From positions 35,235,233 through 35,299,232 of the forward strand of contig JAKSZU010000004.1 of NCBI GenBank assembly GCA_026018925.1: a stretch of DNA of 64,000 bases. The letters are read 5' to 3'. The notes below the pieces were generated by a model. It saw only the letters and a program-made list of their open reading frames with translations, did no database searches and was not told where the DNA came from. Source of the stretch: Tupaia tana (lineage: Eukaryota > Chordata > Mammalia > Scandentia > Tupaiidae). Below, piece after piece: positions 1 through 9,939 of the stretch. Each line of letters starts with the position of its first letter. The stretch's first letter is position 1. A program made the position numbers and the translations under genes.

Positions 1-325
1 ATCCTTTGAGATTCTGTATGAGGAGCACTGTTTTTAAAATCAGGACAAACACCTACAATCCTTTCCCCCATAAACACTAAAAGTAATACTCAAGTAACCA
101 CTTTTACTCTCCAAGTATCAAGCTCTTTCTTCTATATCCCATCACAGCACTCATCACACTACCGTAGATTTGCCTGTTTGCTTGACTATAAGCTCCTTTT
201 TGAAGTCAGAGCCTAAGTGTGGCTCACTGCTCTTCTTCTAGGACCAACATAGTGGTTGATTCAGAGAGGACATGTAATATACAATTTCTAATGAATAAAT
301 GCAAGTAAATGAATGAATGAATGAA
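1..325 (+). repeat. L2-type LINE 3' end fragment
   Basis: The stretch from about 120 to 320 reads like an L2 3' end: CT-rich sequence, 'ataagctcc', then 'aatgaataaatg' followed by a short GAAT microsatellite (about 310-328). It is too diverged to assign a subfamily. Confidence 0.5.
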
Positions 326-593
326 TGAGACATTTAACATACCAGAATCTGCTGACATGGATGCTGACCTTTAATACAAATCACAGATCATAGAGGAGGA
401 AGCGTTGGCTTACACCAGCCAGCAACAGTATTATTTAGTACACCATAAAAGAACCCTTGGTTGGTTTTAATCAGGGGCCTAAAGGACTGTCTTCCTGGTC
501 TGTTGGCTGTCCTGGAATCTCAGCAGAGAGTGGCTATTTCATTTGGAAGAAAAAATCCATAGGAAGTAAAAGAACAGTTGGTCCCTCCCAATG

Positions 594-861
594 TTTTTTT
601 TTTTTTCTTTTTTTAGAGGCTTTTGCTATAGGGTACATGTGTTCACCAGACAGACAGAGAGAGACAGAGAGATAGAAAGCGAGAAAACACCCCCCAGGGG
701 GGATAGCCATGCCGCAATCCCTTCTCCTCCATTCTCCTCTCGGGATTTTGGGCATGCATGCACACGCGCCCAGCGTGAGTTTAAGCCACTGGTCCGGGAC
801 GCGAACCACAGTTGACTATGTGGGAGTCTAGCGACATAGCCATTACGCTAACTGCTGGTCC
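594..861 (-). mobile_element. tSINE-A (tRNA-derived SINE, long type)
   Basis: The poly-T/CT start at 594, the C6-A-G6 palindrome near 690 and a head ending in 'gctggtccc' show a full copy on the minus strand. A 7-bp duplication 'cccaatg' flanks it at 587-593 and 862-868. Confidence 0.92.
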
Positions 862-868
862 CCCAATG

Positions 869-1868
869 GTTCTTTGATGTGGTATGGGAGCCATACAGAA
901 GTAGCAGAAAACCTTCAAGGATGCAGCTCATTTACAGCCCCAGACCCATGAAGTGGAGACTTACCTTCATCCCTAAGGACTTATATTCAGCCAACACAGC
1001 TGAGTTCTTTTTTAACTGATGTTTTTCCAGTCCTCGGTCTGCATCCCAGAATGGTGGAATAATAGAGACTATGACAGTATTAGATTAAGTTTCCTAAGAG
1101 TAGAGTCTAAGGCAGAGATTCTTGTTCAAGTGATTTATTGAGGAACTGCTCTCAGGAAAAACTGTAAATGAATACAACTTGAAGCGGGAAAGGTCTGGCA
1201 ACAAGATGAGCGAAAACACGGGTTCAGCCAGTCTGAACCCACAGAAAGCTGGAGTATGAATGACACCCAGAGTTGTCCTATCTTGGGGCAAGGGAACCAG
1301 CCTTTGGTACCCTATAGTGGCCCGTCATTGGCTGTGACAACCACCGAAGAAGTACATAATCTCCCAGGTATTCCCAGGTGGAAATGCTCAGGAATAGCCC
1401 AGCAGCTCTCAGCTGTTGGCAACCAACTAAGAGCCCTTAATATATAAGGGCTCTTAGCAGTCGTTAGCAGCCAAGCAGCTGGGAGAGTTATGCACAACCC
1501 CAGAAGAAGGGATCTTGGGAGAAGCACCAGCAGCCTGAACTAGACTTCCTTTCTTGGTAATTTTGTTTCCTCTCCTCCAGAGTCACTTCTACCTTCTTTC
1601 TGATCAGGTAAGTCCAAGCTCTTTTCCAAACAAAGGACTAAGAAATTCAAAGGAAAATTGACCTGTTTTCCCAATGCTGCTCTTTATTCCCCTCCCTCAA
1701 TGTGGCTTCACAGGTGTGAGGGATGGTTGGCCTGAAATTCCTCTAACTGGGAAGTCCTTTCAAATGAAGGTACTACCTTGAAATCCAGATGATCTTTTCA
1801 TCTTATCAAGTTACAGCCACCAGCTTATGGAACATTCTGAATCTTAAGGCTAACATCCTTTTTCTCTT
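869..1868. other. Unassigned non-coding stretch
   Basis: I see no gene and no repeat I can name here. Open frames are short and lack known motifs. 'ccttaatatataagggctcttag' near 1435-1460 is a local near-palindrome. An old unrecognised LTR or LINE piece between 1030 and 1300 is possible. Confidence 0.4.
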
Positions 1869-2027
1869 CAATTATTTGTTTTAATTTTATTTATTATTAT
1901 TATTTATTTAGACCAGAGAGAGACAGAGATAGAGAGAAAATGAGAAAGCAAGCTGCCAGGTCTGGGGCTCAAACCTCAGTAAGCCATGTGGGAGCCCAGC
2001 ACCTTAATCACAACACCTGCCAGCCCC
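1869..2027 (-). mobile_element. tSINE-B (short type), old copy
   Basis: AT-rich tail, 'gaccagagagagacagag', 'gagaaagcaagctgcc' and a decayed tRNA-like head ending in 'cagcccc'. It lies directly beside a second minus-strand copy. Confidence 0.8.
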
Positions 2028-2043
2028 TACAGGCTAACATTCT

Positions 2044-2217
2044 TTTTTTTTTTTTTAAGAATTTCTTTTAATATTTTACTTGTTATTATTATTTTTTAAT
2101 TTGACCAGAGAGAGAGAGACATAAAGTGAGAAAGCAAACTGTCACGTCCAGGACTTGAACTGCAGTTGACCATATGGGAGTCCAGTGCCTTAACCAGCCC
2201 ACCATCTGCTGGCAGAC
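2044..2217 (-). mobile_element. tSINE-B with TSD
   Basis: A T-run at 2044, 'tttgaccagagagagag' and a head ending at 'ctgctggc'. The flanks 'ctaacattct' at 2034-2043 and 2218-2227 are a 10-bp TSD, so it inserted next to the older copy on its left. Confidence 0.85.
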
Positions 2218-2227
2218 TAACATTCTA

Positions 2228-2870
2228 AAGTGTACAAGAGTCATTCTGTCACTGAAGATTGTGTAATCTCCACCACCACCTCACTAATGGCCAAACTTTA
2301 ATCCGTAATAGCCCTGCCATTTCTTTGTACAGTTGCAGACGGGAGAGACATGAGGAGTGAGGGGCTCTGCCTGCCTCTGAGCTTCACATCTGTCTCATAT
2401 GTGAGGATATATGCAGTAAATCATCTGCAGCCTTGCTCCTCTCCTCAGTGGAAAAGGAACCTGCTGCTGGACAAGTATTTTGAGCCCAGTGCCACTCATA
2501 ATAAAATGGTTTGAAAAGTCTTTGTAATGAGACCCAGGTCAGAAAGAGGTTGAGCATACCAACCATTCTTAGGTCCAGAAACTTCATTCTGTTGCCTAAT
2601 TCAGGTCCTTCAAAGAAGTTTCAGATAATCAATTTATGGAAAACAAACATTTCTATCACACCATGTGTAGTTGGAGACCAGGAGAAGGGCCTAGAAGTTG
2701 CGTCACCACTATAGCTTTCTGCCCTTCCAGGAACAAAGGGAAAAAGATTCAACTAATTCCAGAACATAGGTAATGAAATTTAAGGCAGGGCTAAGAAATG
2801 CATTCCAAATGTGATGCATAGAAGAGCAAAACGGTGGGACTTTCACTAGGCTGGGATTGTTTGTCTTCAG
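2228..2870. other. Unassigned non-coding stretch
   Basis: No gene, RNA or recognisable repeat. Small frames here have no family features. Confidence 0.4.
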
Positions 2871-2879
2871 AAATAGCTG

Positions 2880-2970
2880 CAACCGACACAGTGTGCATCC
2901 CCTGAGCCCGGCTGCTGTAATCCAGCACAGCTACGGGCCACATGGCAGTCTTGCATTTGATTCCCAGGCC
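2880..2970 (+). mobile_element. tRNA-like SINE fragment (tSINE-C-like)
   Basis: 'ggccacatggcagt' followed by 'ttgattcccaggcc' resembles the second half of a tRNA-type head, as in the other tSINE-C pieces. It abuts a 7SL-derived dimer, so the two may form a composite SINE. The match is weak. Confidence 0.4.
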
Positions 2971-2971
2971 A

Positions 2972-3175
2972 CCGTAAAAGCTGGGCTCAGTGACATAGGT
3001 TTGTAATCTCAACTACTGGAGAGGGTGAGGCGGGATGAGTGCAAGTTCACAATCAGCATGGGCAACATAGTGAGACCCTGTCTGGAAAAGTTAGGCATGA
3101 CGACATGCACCTAGAGTCACTACTCAAGAGTGAGGCAGGAGGACTGCAGCCTAGTGAAACTCTGTTTAAAAAAGA
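2972..3175 (+). mobile_element. 7SL-derived SINE, dimeric (Alu/B1-like)
   Basis: The first monomer (about 2972-3084) has the 7SL/Alu landmarks in order: 'gctgggctcagtg', 'tgtaatctcaactactgg', 'gtgaggcgggatgag', 'gggcaacatagtgagaccctgtct'. A shorter second monomer (about 3090-3168) repeats 'gcatg', 'ctactcaaga', 'gtgaggcaggagga' and 'gtgaaactctgt', then leads into a purine-rich tail. 7SL-derived SINEs are known only from Euarchontoglires, so this element is taxonomically informative. Divergence is high and the copy is old. Confidence 0.8.
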
Positions 3176-3266
3176 AGAAAGAAATAAAGAGAGAGAAAGA
3201 AAGGAAGAAAGGAAGGAAGGAAGGAAGGAAGGAAGGAAGGAAGGAAGGAAGGAAGGAAGGAAGGAA

Positions 3267-3332
<66 letters not shown>

Positions 3333-3412
3333 GAAAGAGAGAAGAGAGAAAGAGAGAGAAAGGAAGAAAGGAAGGGAGAAAGAAAGAGAGAAAGAAAGAA
3401 AGAAAGGACAGA
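3165..3412 (+). repeat. Purine microsatellite (GAAA)n/(GGAA)n
   Basis: About 245 bp of almost pure purine on the plus strand: (GGAA)n at about 3204-3265, then GAAA and GAGA runs. It grew from the A-rich tail of the 7SL dimer. Open frames through it are K/E/R-rich artefacts. Confidence 0.95.
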
Positions 3413-3869
3413 ACATTTGGGCCCCAGATATAGTGTGGTTGAGGAGAGAGAAGAGAAGGTGAGAAATGAGCTTACAGGTACAAGTAGGGTTTTGGTGTCT
3501 CACCCTCTTGGGATCAGTCCTTGAGGGACTATGTTACCAACCATAGATAATTTTGGGGAGCTCTCAGAGCTTGTGCCTCACCTCCCTAAGGAGACTTCAA
3601 GCCTCTGGAGAAGCTTCTTAACCAGATGGCACCAGAGTCAGAGAAACAATAACTAAGGAGTGGACTGGGCATGCTCAGGAATTCCTGGATACCCCTGAGT
3701 GATACAGGCTAGCCAAATGTTCCCATGTTCAAAGAAGCAGACAGGACTAGAAGAGGAAAGAGGCTTTATGGACACCCCAGGAAGATTCAGCCAATAGATT
3801 GTGTGTGTGTGTCTGTGTGTGTGTATATGCATGTATCATGCTAGTTCAAGGGGCCTGGTAGGACCTCAT
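3413..3869. other. Unassigned stretch with a short (TG)n
   Basis: No gene seen. An interrupted TG microsatellite lies at about 3800-3835. Confidence 0.5.
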
Positions 3870-3936
3870 TTCGGGGTGTCGGGAAAGTCATGATGCATTA
3901 CATAGAAAATAGGTCATGACTTTCCTGACAACCTAA
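3870..3936. mobile_element. 67-bp palindromic mini-element, mariner-like ends
   Basis: 'gtcgggaaagtcatga' at 3879-3894 is matched, with one mismatch, by its reverse complement at 3913-3928. The right end, reversed, reads 'ttaggttgtcagg' and is followed by TA. This has the form of a very short MITE with terminal inverted repeats of about 24 bp. The family assignment is inference. Confidence 0.5.
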
Positions 3937-4065
3937 TATGTCAGCAAATGATATTATGGAGAGGACAATATCCAAAGATCAGGCAGGAAATCTAGACTTC
4001 AGGGAAATCCAAAGATGTCACATGGCCCCAGATACCTACCCCCATCCCCATCCCCGCCATACCAC

Positions 4066-4716
4066 ATGTATTAGTGTGCTATGACTGCTATAATAAAGCA
4101 CCAAAAACTGAGTGGCTTAAACAAGAGAAATGTATTGTCTCACAGTCTTGGAGGCTGGACATCTAAGATCGATGTGTCTATAGGGCAGTTTCTTCTGAGA
4201 ACCACGAGGAAGAATCTGTTCCCTGTCTCTCTCTCCTCTATGTGCATGTCTGTCTCCAGATTTCCTCTTTTCATGAGGATACCAGTCATTCTGGATTAGG
4301 ACCTGTGCTAATGAACTCATTTTAAATTCATGAGCTGTATAAAGAATTTAACTTCAGGGACCAGCAGTTAGTGTAATGGCTATGTCGCTGGACTCCCATG
4401 TAGTCAACCGCGGTTCGAGTCCCGGACCCGGTGGCTTAAACTCACGCCGGGTGCGTGTGCATACATGCCCAAGATCCCGAGAGGAGAATCGAGGAGAAGG
4501 GATTGCGGCGTGGCCATCCCCCCAGGGGGGTGATTTCTCGCTTTCTGTCTCTCTGTCTGTCTGTCTGTCTGGTGAGCGCACGCGCCCTATAGCAAAAACC
4601 TCTCCAAAAAAAAAAAAAAAAAAGAATTTAACTTCAAATAGTCACATTCTGCTATACTGGGTTTTAGAACTTCAGCCTATGATTTTTGGTGGGACACAAT
4701 TCAATGTTTTATATAA
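4066..4716 (-). mobile_element. MLT1-type MaLR solo LTR (fossil), interrupted
   Basis: Reverse-strand MLT1 landmarks run in order: 'gtgtgctatgactgc', 'tgagtggcttaaac', 'cacagtcttggaggctgg', 'gataccagtcattctgg', 'gtcacattctgc', 'gggacacaattcaatg'. A tSINE-A splits it at 4357-4620. It is an ancient, broken solo LTR of the ERVL-MaLR group with no internal region nearby. Confidence 0.85.
4357..4620 (+). mobile_element. tSINE-A, young copy with 16-bp TSD
   Basis: Starts at 'gggaccagc' and has a perfect B box 'ggttcgagtcc' (4413-4423). A C6AG6 palindrome follows and the copy ends in an A-run. The TSD 'aaagaatttaacttca' is identical at 4341-4356 and 4621-4636. It is inserted in an MLT1 LTR. Confidence 0.97.
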
Positions 4717-4819
4717 CATTGTGTATATAAAACCCTGGGGAGAATAGAAGGAGAAGAAATCTGAATTTGACTGAAGAGTTCACTGAGAGACTAAGTTAGA
4801 ACTGGCACGAGTGAGTTCC

Positions 4820-5345
4820 CTTGTAGGTTGAATAAACTTAACATGCTGCCTACTCCATTCCTACCTCCCGGTATCCACGCCTTTATATAATCCCCTCTCA
4901 CTCAATGTGGGAAGGGACTGTGACTTCTAATGAGCAGAATATGACAAAGGCAGGAAGATGTTCCTCCTTTGATTACGTTACTTATGTAAGACCCCATCTT
5001 GCTAATAGATTTACTCTTTCTCCCTTGCTGGCTTTGAACAGGTAAGAGGCAGTGTTATAAGAGAGCTTATAGGCTGGGCCACATAGGAGGCAACTTCAGG
5101 TGACCTCTTGACAGCAAGAAACTAGGGCTCTCGTCTTACCGCCACCTGGAAACAAACTGTGCCAACCACTGAGTAAGCTCGGAAGTGGATCCATTGCCAA
5201 TTGGACCTCTAAATGAGAACCCAGCCCTTGCCAATACCCTGAGTGCGGTCCTGCTGAGAACCCAGCTAAGTCATGCCCACACTTCTGACCCACAGAGGCT
5301 GGGAATCATAAATGTGTGGTGCTGTGAGCTGTTAAGTTTATAGTA
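4820..5345 (+). mobile_element. MLT1-type MaLR solo LTR (fossil)
   Basis: Forward MLT1-like blocks: 'gattacgttacttatgtaagac', 'cttgctggctttgaac', 'ctcggaagtggatcc', 'gagaacccagctaag', 'ataaatgtgtg' and 'gctgttaagtttatagtaa'. It is opposite in orientation to the MLT1 just upstream, so the two are separate insertions. Confidence 0.75.
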
Positions 5346-5900
5346 ACTCTTTTATTAATATATTTTTATTTTTACTGTGAAAAGAACACTTACTGTGTTC
5401 TCTCCAACAGATTTTTAATATGGTTCAGTATTGCTCTTCTGCACAATGTTGCGCAACAGATCTCTCAAACTCACCTTGCGTAACTGAAAAGTCACCCCCC
5501 AATGGTCCCCGATACTTGTGCTTCTGTGAGTGGCTGATTTCACTTAGTAGAAGATCCTCAAGGCTCATGCTTATTGTCACGTAGTGTACACCTCCTCTTC
5601 CTTTTAAGGCTGAATAACGTTCCATGGTATGTATACCATACTTTCCTTGTTCGTTTTTCCAAGGAGAGGCGTTTAGGCTGTTTCCACTTATTATGAATAT
5701 TGCTGCAATGAACATGGATATCTCTGCAAGATTAGTTTCAGTTCTTTTGGATAAATACCCAGAAATGAGATTGCTGGTAGTTCTCTTTTATTTTCTTAGG
5801 AAACTATACTTTTTATATAATGACTGTACCATTTTTGCATTCTCACCCACACATTGTACAAGGTTTCCTGTTTCTCCACAGTGCTAATATTTTTTACATA
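5346..5900 (-). mobile_element. Old L1 fragment (ORF2 end / 3' region)
   Basis: The typical reversed L1 ORF2 end is legible: 'gtgagtggctgatttcactta', 'ggctgaataacgttccatgg', 'tattgctgcaatgaacatgg', 'ttttggataaatacccagaa', 'gagattgctgg'. It is truncated and carries many lesions, and is clearly an L1M-age copy. Confidence 0.85.
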
Positions 5901-6570
5901 GTAATAGCAAACAAATACATCTTTAGTTGGTCATATAGAGAACTTTATCATTAGTTTAAGCAATTAGTGGAATAAAGGGTGATAGAGACTGAAAATATAA
6001 TTACTTATAGAGAAATATACATATACATATATATATACACACACACACACATATATATATACATACACATATAATTACACCCCTGAATACTTAATAAAAA
6101 ATGTATTTACCCCACTCCACATCAAATTAATCTTTCTGTTTCTGTTGCTCTCTCCTACCCTCCAGATGTAATAAACACTTTGGATAGTTTATTGTTCACT
6201 AGTTCAGTTATTCCAGAAAAAGATCCAAATTCTGAGACTGGGTGCAGTGTAGCTGGTCATTTCTCTCAGGCATGAATTTTGCTCATAAACGTTTTGCAGA
6301 TGGTACGCTACTGAGATGACTGATGGATGGGTGCACCTGACAGTGGTAGCTCCCAAATGTCTCGGTGAAAGGGATTTAGCAACTGCAATCTGGTCTGTAG
6401 GGTTTGCACCGACATCACATGAGTGCTCGTCAAGAAAAATAGCAACAGTTTTAAAAGATTCATTTATTTGCTCATGTAAGAATTAGAGAATGTCCATTAT
6501 TTGTACCAAAGAATCCTTTATTATTGCTATTTGAGGGTCTTGGAAGGCGACTTTTAGAAAGGGGGGGCAT
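5901..6570. other. Unassigned stretch with TA/CA microsatellite
   Basis: An interrupted (TA)n(CA)n(TA)n tract lies at about 6010-6075. I recognise nothing else. Confidence 0.5.
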
Positions 6571-6585
6571 CTACTTCTTGCTGTT

Positions 6586-6842
6586 TTTTTTGGGGGGGAG
6601 GAGAGGTTTTTGCTTTTAGGGCGCGTGCGCTTGCCAGACAGAGACAGAGAGACAGAAAGTGAGAAAGCACCCCCCGGGGGGATGGCCATGCCGCAGTCCC
6701 TTCTCCTCCATTCTCCTCTCGGGATCTTGGGCACGCACGCACACGTGCCCGGCATGAGTTTTAAGCCACCGGGTCCTGGACTTGAACCACGGTCGACTAC
6801 GTGGGAGTCCAGCGACATAGCCATTACGCTAACTGCTGGTCC
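6586..6842 (-). mobile_element. tSINE-A with TSD
   Basis: A full minus-strand copy with a C6-G5 palindrome near 6672-6682. The flanks 'ctacttcttgctgtt' (6571-6585) and 'ctacttctcgctgtt' (6843-6857) differ at one base in fifteen. Confidence 0.95.
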
Positions 6843-7060
6843 CTACTTCTCGCTGTTATTACTGCTACTAGGCCACAAAGAATCCTCAGCTCACTGTGCT
6901 TTTGTTCTTGTCTAATGGTCAAGTTTATGGTAAGACTAATGGTATAACAGAAATGTACTGCAGGAGAAAAGCCCAAATGATAGTGCCAGTGATAGCAATA
7001 AAGAAAAAGTAAAGGAATCTAAGAAAGTGAAAGTATTTGCATTTTGAGGATTCACAACTG

Positions 7061-7253
7061 TTTTTTTGTTTTTGTTTTTGTTTTGTTTTTTTTTTAAAGA
7101 ATTATTTATTTAACTTTATTTATTCATTTATTTTTAATTTGACCAGAGAGAAAGAGAGAGGTGAGAAAGCAAGCCCCCAGGTCCAGAACTCGAACTGTGT
7201 TCGGCATTGTGGGACCGTCCAGCACCTTAACCACCACACCACCTGCTGGTCCC
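7061..7253 (-). mobile_element. tSINE-B with short TSD
   Basis: T-rich tail with 'aaagaattatttattt', 'tttgaccagagagaaag' and a head ending in 'cctgctggtccc'. 'caactgtttt' occurs on both sides (about 7054-7063 and 7261-7270), with a slightly offset left edge in the T-run. Confidence 0.88.
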
Positions 7254-7306
7254 AGATACGCAACTGTTTTACATGTGTTCCCTGTGAGTGTTAAGAACCT
7301 ACTCTA

Positions 7307-7730
7307 GACACCAGGACTCCAAAATGATGTCAGTTGTACCAGTGAAGGAAAAGAAACTCATGGGTGTCAAACTTGGGGAGCTGCCAAGCTGGATTCTGAT
7401 GCGGGATTTTACCCCAGAGGCATTGCTGGAGCATTTCAGAGAAGTTCTACTGGTATTACAACAAGTACGTCAACGTGAAGAAAGAGGGTGTTGCTGGGGT
7501 TTCTATGGTGCTGGCCACTTATGTGCTCTTCAGCTACTGCCTTTCCTATAAGGAACTCAAACACGAGTGGCGACATACCAGTGAAGAGGGCCAGCATGGA
7601 GGGCATACACTGAACCAGACCTTCACCTCCTTGGCTTAGCACCCCTGCAAAGGATCTTGCTGAGTACTTTCATATCCCAGTCGAGAATTCAAATACAATA
7701 AAATATGACTGGTATATGTTAAAAAAAAAA
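7307..7730 (+). pseudogene. ATP5MF: Processed pseudogene of ATP synthase subunit f (ATP5MF/ATP5J2)
   Basis: The reading from the ATG at 7324 matches mitochondrial ATP synthase F0 subunit f: VPVKEKKL, then KLGELPSWILMRDF at about 7369-7410. The frame then slips by one base near 7445 and continues as YYNKYVNVKK and MVLATYVLFSYCLSYKELKHE, ending at a late stop at 7637-7639, beyond the normal end. The N-terminus goes straight from MSV to VPVKEKK, lacking a GECPAP-type segment. That agrees with the shorter known splice isoform. There are no introns. A 3' UTR with AATAAA (7697-7702) and a poly-A run (7721-7730) follow. The 14-bp TSD 'aagaacctactcta' is perfect at 7293-7306 and 7731-7744. It is an L1-mediated retrocopy, not a working gene: the frameshift removes the transmembrane part from the main frame. 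Confidence 0.96.
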
Positions 7731-7759
7731 AAGAACCTACTCTAAAAGTACTTATTAAA

Positions 7760-8014
7760 GGGACCAGCAGTTGCCATAATGGCTAGGTCGCTGGATTCCC
7801 ATGCAGTCGACTGCGGTTTGAGTCCAAGACCTGGTGGCTTAAACTCACGCCAGGCTCATATGCATGCATGCCCAAGATCCCAGGAGGAGAATGGAGGAGA
7901 AGGGATTGCTGTGTGGCCATCCCCTCTGGGGGGTGATTTCTCGCTTTCTGTCTCTCTGTCTCTCTCTGTCTGGTGAGTGCACACACCCTCTAGCAAAAAC
8001 CTCTCCAAAAAAAA
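7760..8014 (+). mobile_element. tSINE-A
   Basis: A full copy a few bases after the TSD of the ATP5MF retrocopy. The B box has decayed to 'ggtttgagtcc'. It ends in an A-run. Possible imperfect TSD 'gtacttatta' / 'gtactaattc'. Confidence 0.93.
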
Positions 8015-8094
8015 GGGTACTAATTCCAGATATTTTGGGGGAAAAATATACACTAATACACTAGAGGGAAAGCGCACATACATAATCCCATAAT

Positions 8095-8660
8095 CACAAA
8101 ATAATATGATCCACATTTTGGAATATATATACATATTTCCAGTCGTTTTCCATGTTGTTTTTAATATTGAGATGACAGCACCCTTCTTTTTTCATCTAAC
8201 ATACCAAGGGCAATTTCCCACACTAATAAAAGCATTTTCCAACAAATGTTTTAACAAATTCCTTCCATTCCATTAAATTAAGACATTAACTTATTTAATT
8301 CTAACTAGCCACTATTTTTCCAATTTCATTACCATTATAAATAACATTATAATGACCATTTTATAAATGAAATTTTACATCTTAGGATATGCATGTGTAT
8401 GTATGAATGTATGTATATATATGTGTATACCTGTGTATGTATATCTATACACACGTATATATACATATGTGTATGTAAGGAAAACTACTGAACCAAAAGA
8501 CTATAAACATTTTTAAATCTATTCTAAAGTGCTTTCCAGAAATGTTAGTTTAATTTGTATTCTCACTAGCTGTATAAGAAAGGATCCATCTCACTGTAAC
8601 CTTGCTAGCACTGAGTATTATCCTTTTTAATAATTTGATCTCAGTATGACATGAGTGAAG
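8095..8660 (-). mobile_element. Old L1 fragment (ORF2 end / 3' region)
   Basis: Reversed L1M-type sequence: 'taaataacattataatgacc', 'aactactgaaccaaaagact', 'gtgctttccagaaatg', 'cactagctgtataagaaagg', 'accttgctagcactgagtatt'. An ATGT-rich microsatellite (about 8395-8480) lies inside it. Confidence 0.8.
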
Positions 8661-8940
8661 GATCTAATTCATTTTGACCCAGATCTGCTCTGTGATGTGT
8701 TAAGAACTATTCGTTGAATATACTGTCATTTAACTACCGATTTATTTTACCTCCTTTATTGTTAAATGATTCTGTGATCATTTAACATTTTTCTGGGCCC
8801 TCTATGTTCCAGCCATCTAACTTTTGCACCTGTACTGCACATACTTCTTTATTATCATTTCCTAATGTCTTCATGTATTGTGGAGCCCATCTGTGTCCTT
8901 AGTCTTTTTTTGTATAGTTCTGAGTTTATTTCACCCTTAG
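8661..8940. other. AT-rich sequence, probably old L1 continuation
   Basis: No gene. It may continue the neighbouring L1 fragment but I cannot match it with confidence. Confidence 0.35.
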
Positions 8941-8952
8941 GAACACTTTTGG

Positions 8953-9135
8953 GGGGACCAGCAGGTAGCATGGTGGTTAAAGCGCTAGACATGCCCACAT
9001 GGTTAACCATGGTTCGAGTCCTGGACGGGTGCCTTGCTTTATCACTTTCCCTCTCTCTCTCTGTCTCTCTCTCTGGTCAAATTAAAGTAAATGAATAAAT
9101 AAATAAAAAGAAATTTTTAAAAGAAATGAAAAAAA
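8953..9135 (+). mobile_element. tSINE-B with 12-bp TSD
   Basis: Head 'gaccagcaggtagcatgg', perfect B box 'ggttcgagtcc', CT-rich stretch, 'tctggtcaaatta' and an AAAT tail. TSD 'gaacacttttgg' at 8941-8952 and 9136-9147. Confidence 0.96.
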
Positions 9136-9147
9136 GAACACTTTTGG

Positions 9148-9265
9148 TATTTACCTCTGCTACAGCACCAACTATCATCTTAAATGATGGCTACGTAATA
9201 TATCTCCCTGAAGAAAAAAAGCTCCTAGGAAATGGGAACGTTTCTGTTTCTAGAATAACCTGTTT
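9148..9265. other. Unassigned non-coding stretch
   Basis: No gene or named repeat. Confidence 0.4.
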
Positions 9266-9267
9266 AG

Positions 9268-9356
9268 GTTGGTCCAGGAACTGAACCTGGGCCTCTCAAG
9301 TGGCCCTGACCTTGCACAGCGGTACTCTACCACTTTCACCACTGTGACTGGACCTA
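9268..9356 (-). mobile_element. tSINE-C fragment (old tRNA-like SINE)
   Basis: The reverse complement reads 'ggtccagtcacagtggtg', 'gtagagtaccgctgtgc', 'ggttcagttcctggacc'. That is a tRNA-like layout with a B-box-like block, shared with pieces at about 39.9 and 54.9 kb. Confidence 0.5.
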
Positions 9357-9938
9357 AATCTTTTGAATGTCTCTCTCTCTATTATGTGTTAATATCACAA
9401 TTATTTACTCACAAAATATAACGAAGGCCCTTCAATAGCAGGCAATAGTTTTCCATTGGAACCCATTCCAAAATGGCCTCTGCTCTTCTCCTTTCTGAAT
9501 ATCCTACAATCTTGAAGCTCCTCCGTGTCCTCTATTTTGCTCTTTCTTCACTCACAGTGCAGTGATGTCCAGCCTTAAGCAGAGAACATAAAAAAACTGG
9601 CCATCGCCAGGGAGGGTAATTTGTTCAGCACACTGCCCTAGACATATCCTCTGGCCCACACGCACTATTGAAAGATGAACTAATAGATCATTATCATTAG
9701 GAAGGATGAATGGAGATACCGCTAAATATTAATGGATTTTATTCAGTAATTGCCCACGTAAGAGACTACATTATTATTTAAAAGAACTGTGGTTACTAAT
9801 TACTCCTTCAAGGATAAAGAACTAAAACTAACTCTACCTGTCTTCTCTGACTTTACATGCTTCTAAAAATAGTGCAGTTTATTGGGGATAATTTAAAACC
9901 AAATACATGGCCTTTGATTTCTTTAACAAGTGTATTTA
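9357..9938. other. Unassigned non-coding stretch
   Basis: No gene or recognisable repeat. Confidence 0.4.
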
Positions 9939-9939
9939 T

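Noticed and set aside
1094-1450. Possible exon around 1094-1450
   Set aside because: Frames on both strands, with no splice sites in register and no known protein words.
3039-3524. 161-codon frame rich in KERKE
   Set aside because: It runs through the GAAA/GGAA microsatellite; low complexity only.
4357-4430. tRNA gene
   Set aside because: The A and B boxes belong to a SINE head; the cloverleaf cannot be completed and the body continues into the SINE.
4376-4747. Dozens of 60-125-codon open frames with words such as RVRLPDRQRETER or MAMSLDSHVVDRG
   Set aside because: They are translations of tSINE-A in different frames; the same peptides recur at every copy on both strands.
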